Shown here in pieces: positions 26,538 through 35,516 of a DNA stretch of 64,000 bases. Numbering within the stretch: position 1 is the stretch's first letter; every line of letters starts with the position of its first letter. This stretch comes from an uncultured Prevotellaceae bacterium (GTDB lineage: Bacteria; Bacteroidota; Bacteroidia; Bacteroidales; Bacteroidaceae): the NCBI GenBank assembly GCA_900315455.1, contig OMZE01000023.1, forward strand, positions 57,542 to 121,541, in the 5' to 3' direction. Under the pieces are notes generated by a model. It was not told the origin of the DNA. It was given only the letters and a program-made list of their open reading frames with translations, and ran no database searches. A program made the position numbers and the translations under genes.

Positions 26538-27695
26538 TTATTTCCGCCACACCATCTTGTTGACCACGCCCGTATAACTCTGGATGATTTTCACCACCTT
26601 GGTAGAGACATTCTCTTCAATGTAGTCGGGCACGGGGATGCCATGGTCACCGTTGTGGGTCATCTCTACGGCAGTCTCCACCGCCTGGAGCAATCCCTTC
26701 GTGTCGATGCCTGCAAGGATGAAGCAAGCCTTGTCGAGTGCCTCTGGTCGCTCAGTGGATGTACGTATGCAGACGGCGGGGAACGGGTGTCCGACAGAAG
26801 TAAAGAAACTACTCTCCTCGGGCAGTGTGCCACTATCAGAAACCACACAGAAAGCATTCATCTGCAGACAGTTGTAGTCGTGGAAGCCCAACGGCTCATG
26901 CTGAATGACACGGGGGTCGAGTTGGAACCCGGTGCTCTCCAACCGCTTGCGTGAGCGGGGGTGGCAAGAATAGAGGATGGACATATCATAACGCTCTGCC
27001 AGTTGGTTGACCGCAGTGAAGAGCGAACGGAAATTCGCATCGGTGTCGATGTTTTCCTCACGATGGGCAGAGAGCAAAATGTAGCGGCCGCGCTCAAGGG
27101 AGAGCCGTTGGTGGATATCGCTCGCCTCTATCTCCGCCAGGTTGGCATGGAGCACCTCTGCCATCGGTGAGCCAGTGACGTATGTGCGCTCTTTCGGCAA
27201 GCCACACTCTGCCAGGTAGCGGCGGGCGTGCTCGCTGTAGGCCATGTTGACATCGCTGATGATGTCGACGATACGGCGATTGGTCTCTTCGGGCAGGCAC
27301 TCGTCCTTGCAGCGGTTGCCAGCCTCCATATGGAAGATGGGGATATGCAGCCGCTTAGCACCGATGACCGACAGGCATGAGTTGGTGTCGCCCAACACGA
27401 GCACGGCATCAGGACGAGTCTCCACCATTACCTTGTAACTCCGGTCGATGATGTTTCCCATCGTCGCCCCCAGGTCATCACCCACGGCATCCATGTAGAT
27501 GTCGGGCGCATCGAGTTTCAGGTCATGGAAGAACACCCCGTTGAGGGTGTAGTCGTAGTTCTGTCCGGTATGGGCAAGGAGAGTGTCGAAATATTTCCGG
27601 CACTTGTTGATGACTGCCGAGAGGCGTATAATCTCAGGTCGTGTGCCCACGATGATGAGCAACTTCAGCCGTCCGTCGTTCTTGAAAGATGCCAT
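26538..27695 (-). CDS. capG: UDP-N-acetyl sugar 2-epimerase, CapG-like (UDP-L-FucNAc synthesis)
   Basis: Non-hydrolysing 2-epimerase of the WecB/CapG/FnlC family, 385 residues. As the last enzyme of the CapE-CapF-CapG route it converts the UDP-L-PneNAc-type intermediate to UDP-L-FucNAc. Motifs: IIVGTRPEIIRLSAVI at about residues 14-29, LAHTGQNYDY, GDTNSCLSV, HMEAGNRCKD, LPEETNRRIVD, SAHREENIDT and VSDSGTLPEESSFF. The long LPEETNRR and NCLQMN segments are typical of the FnlC branch rather than plain WecB. It lies 10 bases after capF and closes the minus-strand locus. Confidence 0.92.
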   Translation of the reverse strand: MASFKNDGRLKLLIIVGTRPEIIRLSAVINKCRKYFDTLLAHTGQNYDYTLNGVFFHDLKLDAPDIYMDAVGDDLGATMGNIIDRSYKVMVETRPDAVLVLGDTNSCLSVIGAKRLHIPIFHMEAGNRCKDECLPEETNRRIVDIISDVNMAYSEHARRYLAECGLPKERTYVTGSPMAEVLHANLAEIEASDIHQRLSLERGRYILLSAHREENIDTDANFRSLFTAVNQLAERYDMSILYSCHPRSRKRLESTGFQLDPRVIQHEPLGFHDYNCLQMNAFCVVSDSGTLPEESSFFTSVGHPFPAVCIRTSTERPEALDKACFILAGIDTKGLLQAVETAVEMTHNGDHGIPVPDYIEENVSTKVVKIIQSYTGVVNKMVWRK

Positions 27696-27705
27696 TGTAG
27701 AAGGT

Positions 27706-28872
27706 TTAAATCACAGGGTCGAAATATGTATCTGGGCGATTGGGGTTGAAGGCTTCGTTGGCCCACATCAAGGTGACCAGGTCGTCGGTGTCGGAGAGGT
27801 TGATGATGTTGTGGGTGAAGCCCGGGAGCATCTCCACCACCTGGATATGTTCGCCGCTTACCTCATACTCCCTGACGGGGTATGGGTTGCCCTGTTCATC
27901 GACACCCTCCCTGCGCAACTGTATCAGTCCATGTCCGCTCACCACCACGAACTTCTCGTTCTTGGTATGGTGCCAGTGCTGACCCTTAGTGATGCCCGGC
28001 TTGGAAATATTGATGGAGACCTGTCCCCTATCGGGTGTGCGGATGATTTCGGTGAAACTGCCCCGTTGGTCGATATTCATCTTCAAGGGATAGATGGTCT
28101 TCTCTTCGGGCAGGTAGGAGAGATAGGTGGAATAGAGTTTCCTGGCGAAGGCATCGCTGAAATCGGGCACCTCAAGGTTGTCGTGCATATCGCGGAAGGA
28201 ATGGAGCAGGTCGACGATACCTCCAAGGGTAATATGATGGGTGACAGGCACCTCGCAGAAGAGACCATTGCGGTGCTCTTTTCCCGAGAGGGCGCCAATC
28301 AGTTCATCCACCACATCGTCGATATAGACGAGGTGCATCTTCACCGACGGGTCGTTGACGGTGATGGGCAGGTCGTTGGCGATGTTGTTGCAGAAAGTAG
28401 CCACGGCACTGTTGTAGTTGGGCCTACACCACTTACCGAAGACATTGGGGAAGCGGTAGACGAGCACCCTTGCGCCGGTAGCCTCGGCATAGTCGAAGAG
28501 CAGTTTTTCGCCCGCCCGTTTCGACTCACCATAGGGATTATCGAGGAGTGCCTGGATGGAAGAAGAAATCATCACCGGACAAGCGTTGTTGTACCGCTTC
28601 AACGTATCGAGCAGCAGCGAGGCGAAGCCGAAGTTGCCCTGCATGAACTCAGCAGGGTCCTTGGGGCGGTTCACCCCAGCCAGGTTGAACACGAAGTCGG
28701 CCTCCCTGCAATAGTCGTCGAGCAACTCTTTCGGGCTATCGATATCATACTCGAAGATGGTGAGGTCGGAGGGGCAGTCATACCAACGCGCCTTGCCCTC
28801 AGCAATGTTGCGGAGTTGTGAGCAGAGGTTGCGCCCCACAAATCCTTTTGCCCCGGTAACTAATATTTTCAT
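27706..28872 (-). CDS. capF: CapF-like bifunctional UDP-sugar epimerase/reductase
   Basis: Second enzyme of UDP-L-FucNAc synthesis (FnlB/CapF), 388 residues. The N-terminal SDR domain has VTGAKGFVGRNL and a YGESKRAGEKL catalytic segment. The C-terminal cupin, from about residue 260, has MNIDQRGSFTEI and GQHWHHTKNEKF, with the zinc-binding histidines. In S. aureus CapF the cupin epimerises at C3 and the SDR domain reduces C4 with NADPH. Order CapE, CapF, CapG in one direction, with gaps of 23 and 10 bases, confirms the pathway. Confidence 0.94.
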   Translation of the reverse strand: MKILVTGAKGFVGRNLCSQLRNIAEGKARWYDCPSDLTIFEYDIDSPKELLDDYCREADFVFNLAGVNRPKDPAEFMQGNFGFASLLLDTLKRYNNACPVMISSSIQALLDNPYGESKRAGEKLLFDYAEATGARVLVYRFPNVFGKWCRPNYNSAVATFCNNIANDLPITVNDPSVKMHLVYIDDVVDELIGALSGKEHRNGLFCEVPVTHHITLGGIVDLLHSFRDMHDNLEVPDFSDAFARKLYSTYLSYLPEEKTIYPLKMNIDQRGSFTEIIRTPDRGQVSINISKPGITKGQHWHHTKNEKFVVVSGHGLIQLRREGVDEQGNPYPVREYEVSGEHIQVVEMLPGFTHNIINLSDTDDLVTLMWANEAFNPNRPDTYFDPVI

Positions 28873-28895
28873 GATGGCTTTTTCTTGAGATGGTA

Positions 28896-29990
28896 TTATT
28901 CACTACGTATCTCCTTGGAACGCTGCTTGGGCTGCAGTCCGAGGTCCTCGCGCACGAAACGGAGTTTCATGAGCAGTCTTTCCATGCCCTCGACGTCGAG
29001 CCGAGTGGCATTGTGGCTGTGATAGTCTTCGATTCGCGACACATCCTCATTCCCCTCGGTAAAGAACATATCGTAGTTGAGGTCGCGCGTGTCGCACGGT
29101 ATGCGGTAGTAGTCGCCCATGTCAATGGCACGCACCATCTCCTCACGGGTGACGAGCGTTTCGTAGAGTTTCTCGCCATGACGGGTGCCGATGACACGAA
29201 TCTCCGGGGTATGGGCAATGAAAGGCACCCCTGTGTCATGCACGGGAGTATTGCAGTAGATATTGACGAGCGCCTTGGCCAGCGTGTCGAGGGTGGCGGC
29301 AGGTGCTTTCTGCACGAAGAGGTCGCCGTTGTGGCCGTGGGTGAAGGCATATACCACGAGGTCGACGGCATCGTCGAGTGTCATCATGAAGCGGGTCATG
29401 TTGGGGTCGGTGATGGTGATGGGCTTCCCTTCTATCATCTGCTCCACCCACAGGGGTATGACGGAACCACGGCTCGCCATCACGTTGCCATAGCGCGTGC
29501 AACAGATGGTAGTAGGCGATTTTTCTCCCAATTCACGTCCCTTGGCGATGGCCACCTTCTCCATGAGCGCCTTGCTCATGCCCATGGCGTTGATGGGATA
29601 GGCCGCCTTGTCGGTGGAGAGCACCACCACGTTTTTCACGCCATGCTCGATGGCGGAATTGAGCACGTTCTCCGTGCCGAGGATATTGGTTCTCACCGCC
29701 TCAATTGGGAAAAACTCACAAGAGGGCACCTGTTTCAGTGCGGCGGCGGAGAACACATAGTCGACGCCCTGCATGGCAATATCGACAGAAGCCTTGTCGC
29801 GCACGTTGCCGATATAATATTTCACTTTGGCGTTCTGCAGCACATGCCGCATATCGTCTTGCTTCTTCTCATCGCGCGAGAAGATGCGTATCTCCTTGAT
29901 GTCGGAGTGGAGGAAACGCCGCAGCACGGCATTGCCAAACGAGCCTGTGCCGCCGGTAATCAACAGAGTTTTATCTGCAAATATACTCAT
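28896..29990 (-). CDS. capE: CapE-like UDP-GlcNAc 4,6-dehydratase/5-epimerase
   Basis: First enzyme of the UDP-L-FucNAc route, acting on UDP-GlcNAc; 364 residues. The Rossmann motif ITGGTGSFGNAV is at residues 11-22. FSRDEKKQDD and AAALKQVPSCEFFP are hallmarks of the CapE/FnlA branch, and STDKAAYPINAMGMSK at about 125-140 contains the variant active site in which the usual Tyr-x3-Lys is replaced. The C-terminus holds the CapE-like latch region (YDMFFTEG...). A deleted second copy lies at 31436-31588. The adjacent glycosyltransferase gene (30026) is the probable FucNAc transferase. Confidence 0.94.
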   Translation of the reverse strand: MSIFADKTLLITGGTGSFGNAVLRRFLHSDIKEIRIFSRDEKKQDDMRHVLQNAKVKYYIGNVRDKASVDIAMQGVDYVFSAAALKQVPSCEFFPIEAVRTNILGTENVLNSAIEHGVKNVVVLSTDKAAYPINAMGMSKALMEKVAIAKGRELGEKSPTTICCTRYGNVMASRGSVIPLWVEQMIEGKPITITDPNMTRFMMTLDDAVDLVVYAFTHGHNGDLFVQKAPAATLDTLAKALVNIYCNTPVHDTGVPFIAHTPEIRVIGTRHGEKLYETLVTREEMVRAIDMGDYYRIPCDTRDLNYDMFFTEGNEDVSRIEDYHSHNATRLDVEGMERLLMKLRFVREDLGLQPKQRSKEIRSE

Positions 29991-30025
29991 GATAGAGGAG
30001 ATGAAAGGTTATGGGTTAGGGTCGC

Positions 30026-31258
30026 TCATTGCTCTTTTGCGGCAAGCGACTTGATGACTTCGACATAACGCGACGTACCATACTCACAGGTAAGGTTGCG
30101 CAAGATGAACTGACGGCCATTGGCTCCCAACTCGCGGCACTTCTCCGGGTTGTCGGCCAAATCGGTGATGGCGTTGATAAAGGCCTCGGTGTCGCCACTC
30201 AATGTGAACACGCCACAGTTGGCACGCTGTATGATGTGGTGCAATTCTCCCTCGTCGAAATGCACCAGCGCGGCACGGCCTGTGGAGAGGATGGTCCACG
30301 TCTTGCTGGGCATGGCGCAGGCTCCTATTCCTGGCTTGCACGACACAATGCCGACATCGCCAAGGCTATACACCTGTGAAACGCGCTCCAGCGGCTGCAA
30401 CGGGAAGAACCTGACGTTGGGCAATCCACGGCGTGCCACCTCTGCCTTGAGTTGGTCTTCGAGACCTCCGGTGCCGAAGATGATGAACTGTATCTCCTGC
30501 CGCGACTGCAATTGTTCTGCGGCGTCGATGACGACATCAAGATACTGGGCTTCGCCGAGATTGCCGGCGTAGAGCACATGGAAATCGGAGCGTGAAAGAC
30601 CCAGTTCGTCGAACAAAGGATTGTCTTCCTTTGCTATTGGTGTCACCTCATTCTCGTCCACCCAGTTGTATACCACCTCTATCTTCTCCTCGGGAACGCC
30701 CTTGGCCATGATGTTTGCCTTGAACCCCTCGGAGATGACGATGATGCGGTCGGCATTGCGGTAGGTGGTATTCTCCACCCATCGTCCTATCCGCCAAATC
30801 AGACTACCTTTCTTTGTCAGTCCAGCCCCCACCAGGGTATCGGGAAAGATGTCCTGCAGGTTATAGACAAAAGGCACCCCTTTGATTTTCTTCAACGCAG
30901 CGCCCAGCAGTCCCTGTATGGGTGCCGTGCTCATCATGTAGAGCATATCGACATCCTTGGCACGCCATCCGTCATAGAGTTGGTGCATCCAGCAGTAGAA
31001 ATAGCGGAGCGCACGTCCGACAGGGTTTTTCCCCTCGTTCCACGCATAGAAGCGGCGCACCTTCATCTTGTTGCCGTAGAGTTTTTCCTCACGGGCAGCC
31101 GAGCGTCGCACCGAGGAGTCGATGCCCCGGGTAGGTATGGGTGCGTGCACCTCCATCTGCATACCGGCGCGTACGAAAGCCTTGAACCTGTCGTCGTCGA
31201 GATGCAGGTCCGAATAGATTTCCGGTGGGAAATAGGAGGGAAGGTATAATAGTTTCAT
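30026..31258 (-). CDS. GT4 family glycosyltransferase, WbuB-like
   Basis: A 410-residue GT-B fold enzyme. MKLLYLPSYFPPEIYSDLHL opens the N-terminal Rossmann domain; the C-terminal donor domain has VLYAGNLGEAQYLD, IFGTGGLEDQLK and CKPGIGACAMPSKTW. The wide Pro-x-Pro/Asp N-terminus and VYNLQDIFPD are typical of WbuB-type transferases, which in E. coli follow fnlABC and are proposed to transfer L-FucNAc. Here the gene lies 35 bases before capE in the same direction. Linkage and acceptor cannot be read from sequence. The ATG at 31258 is taken as start; upstream in-frame codons are not family-like. Confidence 0.88.
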   Translation of the reverse strand: MKLLYLPSYFPPEIYSDLHLDDDRFKAFVRAGMQMEVHAPIPTRGIDSSVRRSAAREEKLYGNKMKVRRFYAWNEGKNPVGRALRYFYCWMHQLYDGWRAKDVDMLYMMSTAPIQGLLGAALKKIKGVPFVYNLQDIFPDTLVGAGLTKKGSLIWRIGRWVENTTYRNADRIIVISEGFKANIMAKGVPEEKIEVVYNWVDENEVTPIAKEDNPLFDELGLSRSDFHVLYAGNLGEAQYLDVVIDAAEQLQSRQEIQFIIFGTGGLEDQLKAEVARRGLPNVRFFPLQPLERVSQVYSLGDVGIVSCKPGIGACAMPSKTWTILSTGRAALVHFDEGELHHIIQRANCGVFTLSGDTEAFINAITDLADNPEKCRELGANGRQFILRNLTCEYGTSRYVEVIKSLAAKEQ

Positions 31259-31435
31259 GTGATGGATATTACTTGGATGAACTTTCTTCATTAGGTCCTC
31301 ACAAACCGTTGTGGGAGTTGAGGACGTGGAGGCATTTCTTGTCACGGGCGTAGGGTTTTTACTTTAGTTATCAGTTGAGTATGTTGTCATTGTCATTCTA
31401 TATGACGTGGAGCGTAGCCCCCATCGCATATTGGC

Positions 31436-31588
31436 GAGGCGTCCTTCTCCGTGAGCGCCTTGCACATATCCATAGCGTTGATGGGGTATTTTCTTGATGT
31501 CGGAGTGGAGAAAACGCCGCAGCACGGCATTGCCGAGCGAGCCTGTGCCGCCGGCAATCCACAGTGTCTTCTCCGCCAATATTCTCAT
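31436..31588 (-). pseudogene. capE remnant (internal deletion)
   Basis: The first 32 codons (from 31588: ILAEKTLWIAGGTGSLGNAV..., HSDIK) match capE residues 1-32. The sequence then jumps to bases matching capE residues 132-145 (PINAMDMCKALTEK in another frame, about 31442-31487) and decays. About 98 codons in between and the rest of the gene are missing. It lies between the acyltransferase gene and the WbuB-like gene. The flanking stretches, 31259-31435 and 31589-31660, show nothing else. Confidence 0.8.
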
Positions 31589-31660
31589 AGTTGTTATACT
31601 ATTTTCATTATCATGTTGTTGGGTATGCTTCGTCACAACATCGTCCAAGCCTAAAAACCT

Positions 31661-32290
31661 TTACAGCAACGTGTGCTGTTTTATCTCTTTCAGCCTGTTG
31701 AGGAAGTATTTCCTGTAGTTCTTCTCCAATGTTTCCAGAGGAATGCGCTCATTTTCGGGATACAGCGCCTGTTCGTGCTCTACAATCTCTTTCGGTGTGA
31801 ACGTGAAGCCGACGACCTTGGCGGGATTGCCCATGACGACGGCATATGGCGGCACATTTCCCCTGATTACACTTCCACTGCCTATATTACTTCCTCTCCC
31901 AAGATGTGTGCCTCCCAGCAAAGTGACATTGGAACCAATCCAGACATCTTCCTCTACAACGACATCCTTGTCGAAATCATTGTTCGTGTCGAGTCCCTGC
32001 TTCACTTCATCGGTCACCTCCTTATACCATTTCCCCTTGACCCTCATGTGGTTGCCAGTAATGACCTTAAGTCCGAAAGCCGCGCCAGAATACTTTTTCA
32101 TGATGAATTTTGCACGCCAATTCATAATCACAGCACCGACATCTATGCCTGCGTGTTCGTACATATACAGGTTCTTGGGCTTATAGACCACAACATCGTA
32201 GGCAATTCGTGCGCTACGGTCCTTGTGTCCATAGTTCTTATAAACCAGGCGCAACAACTTCTTTAACAGTACTTTTATTCTTTCTACCAT
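31661..32290 (-). CDS. Hexapeptide-repeat (left-handed beta-helix) acyltransferase
   Basis: A 209-residue WcaF/LacA-type acyltransferase. Hexapeptide repeats run through the middle and C-terminus: VVVEEDVWIGSNVTLLGG, LGRGSNIGSGSVIRG and PPYAVVMGNPAKVVG. These proteins usually acetylate sugars from acetyl-CoA; some use acyl-ACP. It starts two bases after the SDR stop codon and follows ACP, KAS III and SDR genes, so a short hydroxyacyl donor made by those proteins is a plausible substrate. This is inference; a simple O-acetyltransferase is the alternative. Confidence 0.87.
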   Translation of the reverse strand: MVERIKVLLKKLLRLVYKNYGHKDRSARIAYDVVVYKPKNLYMYEHAGIDVGAVIMNWRAKFIMKKYSGAAFGLKVITGNHMRVKGKWYKEVTDEVKQGLDTNNDFDKDVVVEEDVWIGSNVTLLGGTHLGRGSNIGSGSVIRGNVPPYAVVMGNPAKVVGFTFTPKEIVEHEQALYPENERIPLETLEKNYRKYFLNRLKEIKQHTLL

Positions 32291-32292
32291 TA

Positions 32293-33057
32293 TCACATCA
32301 TTGTATATCCACCATCAATTATCAGGTTCTGGCCCGTTACCCAACGGCTGGCATCACTCAGCAAATAGATGCAAGCATAAGACACATCAGACGTCTTGCC
32401 TACACCCAAAGGGAACGCCCCAAGGCGTTTGTTGTAATCAGCCTCCGACAGGCCTTTCAGGAAGTTCTCCATCATCGGGGTCAATACCGTGCCGGGACTG
32501 ATACAGTTGACACGGATGTTTCTCTTCGACAATTCAGAAGCGACTACCCTTGAGGCGCTAATCAAAGCCCCTTTCGAGGCGGAATAAGCCGACACGCCAT
32601 GACGTGCTATGACTGCCGTGATAGAGGAGATGAACACGATGGAGCCTCCTGCTGCCAACCGCTTGGGGGAACTCAGGCGCCTGACGAACTCCAATGCACT
32701 CAGCGTATTGACCTTCAACACATCTTCATAATCGTTCGTCGTGAGCAACTTCATGGGCTTCGTCATTTCCACCCCGGCACAGTGCAAGAACCCAGAAACC
32801 TTACCACATGCCGCGATGATGCCCGAAACGAGTTGTTCTATGCCTTCCGTCTCCCGGAGGTCATAGACATAGTATTGGTGCCCCTCGCCCTCAAGCATCC
32901 CCATTGTTTCTTGCAACCGCTCCTCGTTTCTTGCAATGAGGACAACCTTTGCCCCCATCCTCGAACAATCGATGGCACATTGCCGTCCGATGCCTGACGA
33001 AGCACCGGTGACAATGATGGTCTTTTCTTCCAACGAGAAAGGGTTGAAGCCTTTCAT
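32293..33057 (-). CDS. SDR oxidoreductase, FabG-like
   Basis: A 254-residue short-chain dehydrogenase/reductase. IIVTGASSGIGRQ at residues 14-26 binds NAD(P)H; FISSITAV gives the catalytic Ser near 144-145, and Tyr158-x3-Lys162 lies in SAYSASKGAL. It also has NTLSALEFV and the C-terminal VTGQNLIIDGG of FabG-like enzymes. The start at 33057 overlaps the KAS III stop codon by four bases (ATGA). Between KAS III and an acyltransferase, it is best read as a 3-oxoacyl-ACP reductase making a 3-hydroxyacyl group. A sugar reductase role cannot be excluded. Confidence 0.9.
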   Translation of the reverse strand: MKGFNPFSLEEKTIIVTGASSGIGRQCAIDCSRMGAKVVLIARNEERLQETMGMLEGEGHQYYVYDLRETEGIEQLVSGIIAACGKVSGFLHCAGVEMTKPMKLLTTNDYEDVLKVNTLSALEFVRRLSSPKRLAAGGSIVFISSITAVIARHGVSAYSASKGALISASRVVASELSKRNIRVNCISPGTVLTPMMENFLKGLSEADYNKRLGAFPLGVGKTSDVSYACIYLLSDASRWVTGQNLIIDGGYTMM

Positions 33058-34133
33058 AACACGGGTCTCCCTTCTTTTACTTCTACGATATCGCTGATAT
33101 GACAGTCGACGAGTGGCAGGATGCCTGTCGCCCAAGTCATGCCAACGCCAAATGCACTGAGAAGCAACGTCTTGTTGCCTTTGAGCTTGTCCTTCAGTTC
33201 ACTGACGATGGTCAGCGGCACCGACACGGAAGAGGTATTGCCGAACTTGGCTATGGTAGATGGCATTTTCGCCGGGTCGAGTTTCATCTTCTTGGCAATG
33301 TATGAATTGATGAAGTTGTTGGCCTGATGGAAGACGATATAGTCGAAATCATCAACGGTCATCCCGACATACGCAAGTGTCTTCTTGATGTCGCGCGGTA
33401 TCTCGCGGATGACGAAGTTGAAGACATCTCCACCGTTCATATAGCCTTGCTCCTCGCTGCGCATGTTTCCGAACTCATCGACCACTTTCTCGACAACAGT
33501 CTCGGCAGAACTCATTTTGCGGTAGCCACCGGCAGGAATCATAATCAGGTCGGCCCGTGAACCGTCAGAGTTCATGGAGAAATGGCTTTCCCCAAATTTC
33601 TCATCACACTCGACGAGGGCTGCCACTCCACCGTCGCCGAATATAAACGCTGAACGGCGATCGCGGGGAGAATAGACCTTGGAGCGGGTCTCGCCATCAA
33701 GGATGAGTGCCTTTCTGATGCTGCCACCCTGCATCATGCCATAGGCTACAGACAGCCCATACATGAACGCGGAACACCCCAGGTTGATATCAAATGCTAT
33801 GCATGAGTTCGACAGTCCAAGACGATGCTGCAGAGTAATGGAAGTGGCAGGCATGCGATAGTCGGGCGTTTGCGAAATGAAGACCAGCAAGTCTATCTCC
33901 TCTCTGTTCACATTGTTGTCGGACAGCAACTTCTCGGCAGCAGCAAAGCACAAGTCCGACGAGCATGTTTTCTCGTCGGCAAAACGGCGCTCAAATACTC
34001 CAACCTTGTCTACAACTTCTTTCACCTGTTCTTCGGGGAAGAACTCGGTGTATTCAAAGTTGTTGATGACACGCTGGGGCACTGCGGCCGCCATGGCGGT
34101 AATCCCTACTCCCTTGTATGAAAGAATAGCCAT
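33054..34133 (-). CDS. 3-oxoacyl-ACP synthase III family protein (FabH-like)
   Basis: A 359-residue thiolase-fold condensing enzyme. The Cys-His-Asn triad is intact: Cys120 in DINLGCSAFMYG, His269 in VFHQANNF and Asn299 in KFGNTSSVSVPL. It would condense an acyl-CoA with malonyl-ACP. It is longer than housekeeping FabH (about 320-335) and lies in a polysaccharide locus beside its own ACP (2-base gap) and SDR gene (4-base overlap), so it is a specialised copy. The acyl primer cannot be told; acetyl-CoA would give acetoacetyl-ACP. Confidence 0.92.
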   Translation of the reverse strand: MAILSYKGVGITAMAAAVPQRVINNFEYTEFFPEEQVKEVVDKVGVFERRFADEKTCSSDLCFAAAEKLLSDNNVNREEIDLLVFISQTPDYRMPATSITLQHRLGLSNSCIAFDINLGCSAFMYGLSVAYGMMQGGSIRKALILDGETRSKVYSPRDRRSAFIFGDGGVAALVECDEKFGESHFSMNSDGSRADLIMIPAGGYRKMSSAETVVEKVVDEFGNMRSEEQGYMNGGDVFNFVIREIPRDIKKTLAYVGMTVDDFDYIVFHQANNFINSYIAKKMKLDPAKMPSTIAKFGNTSSVSVPLTIVSELKDKLKGNKTLLLSAFGVGMTWATGILPLVDCHISDIVEVKEGRPVL

Positions 34134-34135
34134 GG

Positions 34136-34360
34136 TTATGCGGTTGCCAATTCGTACAGGTCCCTTATGGTATTACATTTCAGGATGTCGGCATTGCCTA
34201 TCTCCTTTTCGAATTCCTCATCGTAGAACGCAATCAGCAACATCACCGAAATGGAACTCCACTCCTCAAGGTCCCTGAAAGAGGTTTCAGGTGTCAATGA
34301 AGAAGCGTCCTCCACTTCTATTGCTTCTGCGAACTTCTCAACAAAAACATCTATATCCAT
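34136..34360 (-). CDS. Acyl carrier protein, dedicated copy
   Basis: A 74-residue acidic four-helix carrier. The phosphopantetheine serine is expected at residue 36 in LEEWSSISVM, where the usual Asp-Ser-Leu is Ser-Ser-Ile. It lies 2 bases ahead of the KAS III gene and starts the ACP-KAS III-SDR-acyltransferase cassette. The housekeeping ACP normally sits with fabF, so this is an accessory carrier for the surface polysaccharide. Confidence 0.88.
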   Translation of the reverse strand: MDIDVFVEKFAEAIEVEDASSLTPETSFRDLEEWSSISVMLLIAFYDEEFEKEIGNADILKCNTIRDLYELATA

Positions 34361-34385
34361 ATCTTATCTTTTATTATAATAATTC

Positions 34386-35516
34386 CTACTTTCTATTGTC
34401 CGTATTTGCAGAAAGATGCCATATCTGCAACATCTTGCGCCAAACGGCCTCCATATTGTATCTCTCGTTGACCCTACTCCGGGCATTGGCTCGGCAGTGC
34501 TCCCTCAAGGCATCCTCCTGCAACATCTTGAGCAATGCCTCCTGCAGCGGCTTTTCCGACCTTGGCGGGATGAGCAGACCACACTGGACGCCGTTTTCCT
34601 CGCCTATCATCTCGGGGATAGCCCCAACAGTGGTGGCTACGATGGCACAGCCACAGGCCATGCTCTCCAAGATGACATTGGGGAACCCTTCGGTGTAGGA
34701 CGGCAGCACAAAGACACCGCACTGCGACATCAGTCGCAAGATTTCACCATGAGGCACCTCTCCCAATATCTCAAGCCACGGCTCTCCATTGGCAATACTC
34801 TCGAGCCGTTGGCGCATGGGGTCCTCTACATGTCCGGCAAGCACCAGGCGTATGCCCTTGATTTCCTTACAGGCGCTCACCAGTTCGCATACTCCCTTGG
34901 TGGGGATGCAATGTCCGGCGTAGAGCACCATACGTTCATCGCGCTTGTTACAGTCGGAGGAGTGTGCGAACTCACTCACCGTCAGGGCAACAGGATTTGG
35001 CAAGTAACTTACCTTCTCCCCAAAGCACGATGCCAGTGCTTCATACGACACCTGGTCGATGGGCACCGCCACGTCGGCCATTTTCACCACGCTACGCAAC
35101 AATTTCCACTCCCAGTTTCCCTTCGCCTTCAGTTCAGGTATCCTGCCGAAATGGAAATGCACCACAGTATGCACATGGTGGTGCTTAGCGATGCGCAGCA
35201 TTACTATATCCTTGAGCAGGCTTATCGATGCACTCGTGCAAAGATGCAACACATCATAACGCCTGGCCTTGAGCATACGCCTCTCATGGCAGACAATCTT
35301 GGAATAGTCGGCCACCCCACTCCATGCGCGGCGGAAGACAGAATTCTCGTCGGGCGATGCCTTTCGCCCCATGGGCAACACATCCATGCGCACCCCCGGG
35401 CTATCCAACGACTGGTAATAGCCGAGGATATTGTCTGCCCATTGTGATATGCCTCCCACACCCATCTTGTAAGGCGTGGCCAGCAATATGTCGAGAGGTC
35501 TTCCTTTATCGTCCAT
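34386..35516 (-). CDS. GT4 family glycosyltransferase
   Basis: A 376-residue GT-B fold transferase. The N-terminal part begins LLATPYKMGVGGISQW; the donor domain has VLYAGHCIPTKGVCELV, VLAGHVEDPM, and LPSYTEGFPNVILESMACG with the EX7E-type acidic residues. The sugar and linkage are unknown. It overlaps the upstream GT4 gene by 11 bases and precedes the ACP gene by 25 bases. No membrane segment; it would act on the lipid-linked repeat at the cytoplasmic face. Confidence 0.92.
   Translation of the reverse strand: MDDKGRPLDILLATPYKMGVGGISQWADNILGYYQSLDSPGVRMDVLPMGRKASPDENSVFRRAWSGVADYSKIVCHERRMLKARRYDVLHLCTSASISLLKDIVMLRIAKHHHVHTVVHFHFGRIPELKAKGNWEWKLLRSVVKMADVAVPIDQVSYEALASCFGEKVSYLPNPVALTVSEFAHSSDCNKRDERMVLYAGHCIPTKGVCELVSACKEIKGIRLVLAGHVEDPMRQRLESIANGEPWLEILGEVPHGEILRLMSQCGVFVLPSYTEGFPNVILESMACGCAIVATTVGAIPEMIGEENGVQCGLLIPPRSEKPLQEALLKMLQEDALREHCRANARSRVNERYNMEAVWRKMLQIWHLSANTDNRK

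Noticed and set aside
26538-27695. Plain WecB for UDP-ManNAc synthesis
   Set aside because: Position behind CapE and CapF and the LPEETNRR-type sequence fit the CapG/FnlC branch better, though the reaction type is similar.
27583-30068. Two plus-strand frames of about 390-410 codons over capE and capF
   Set aside because: They mirror the well-supported capE/capF genes; histidine- and valine-rich products are typical of antisense frames here.
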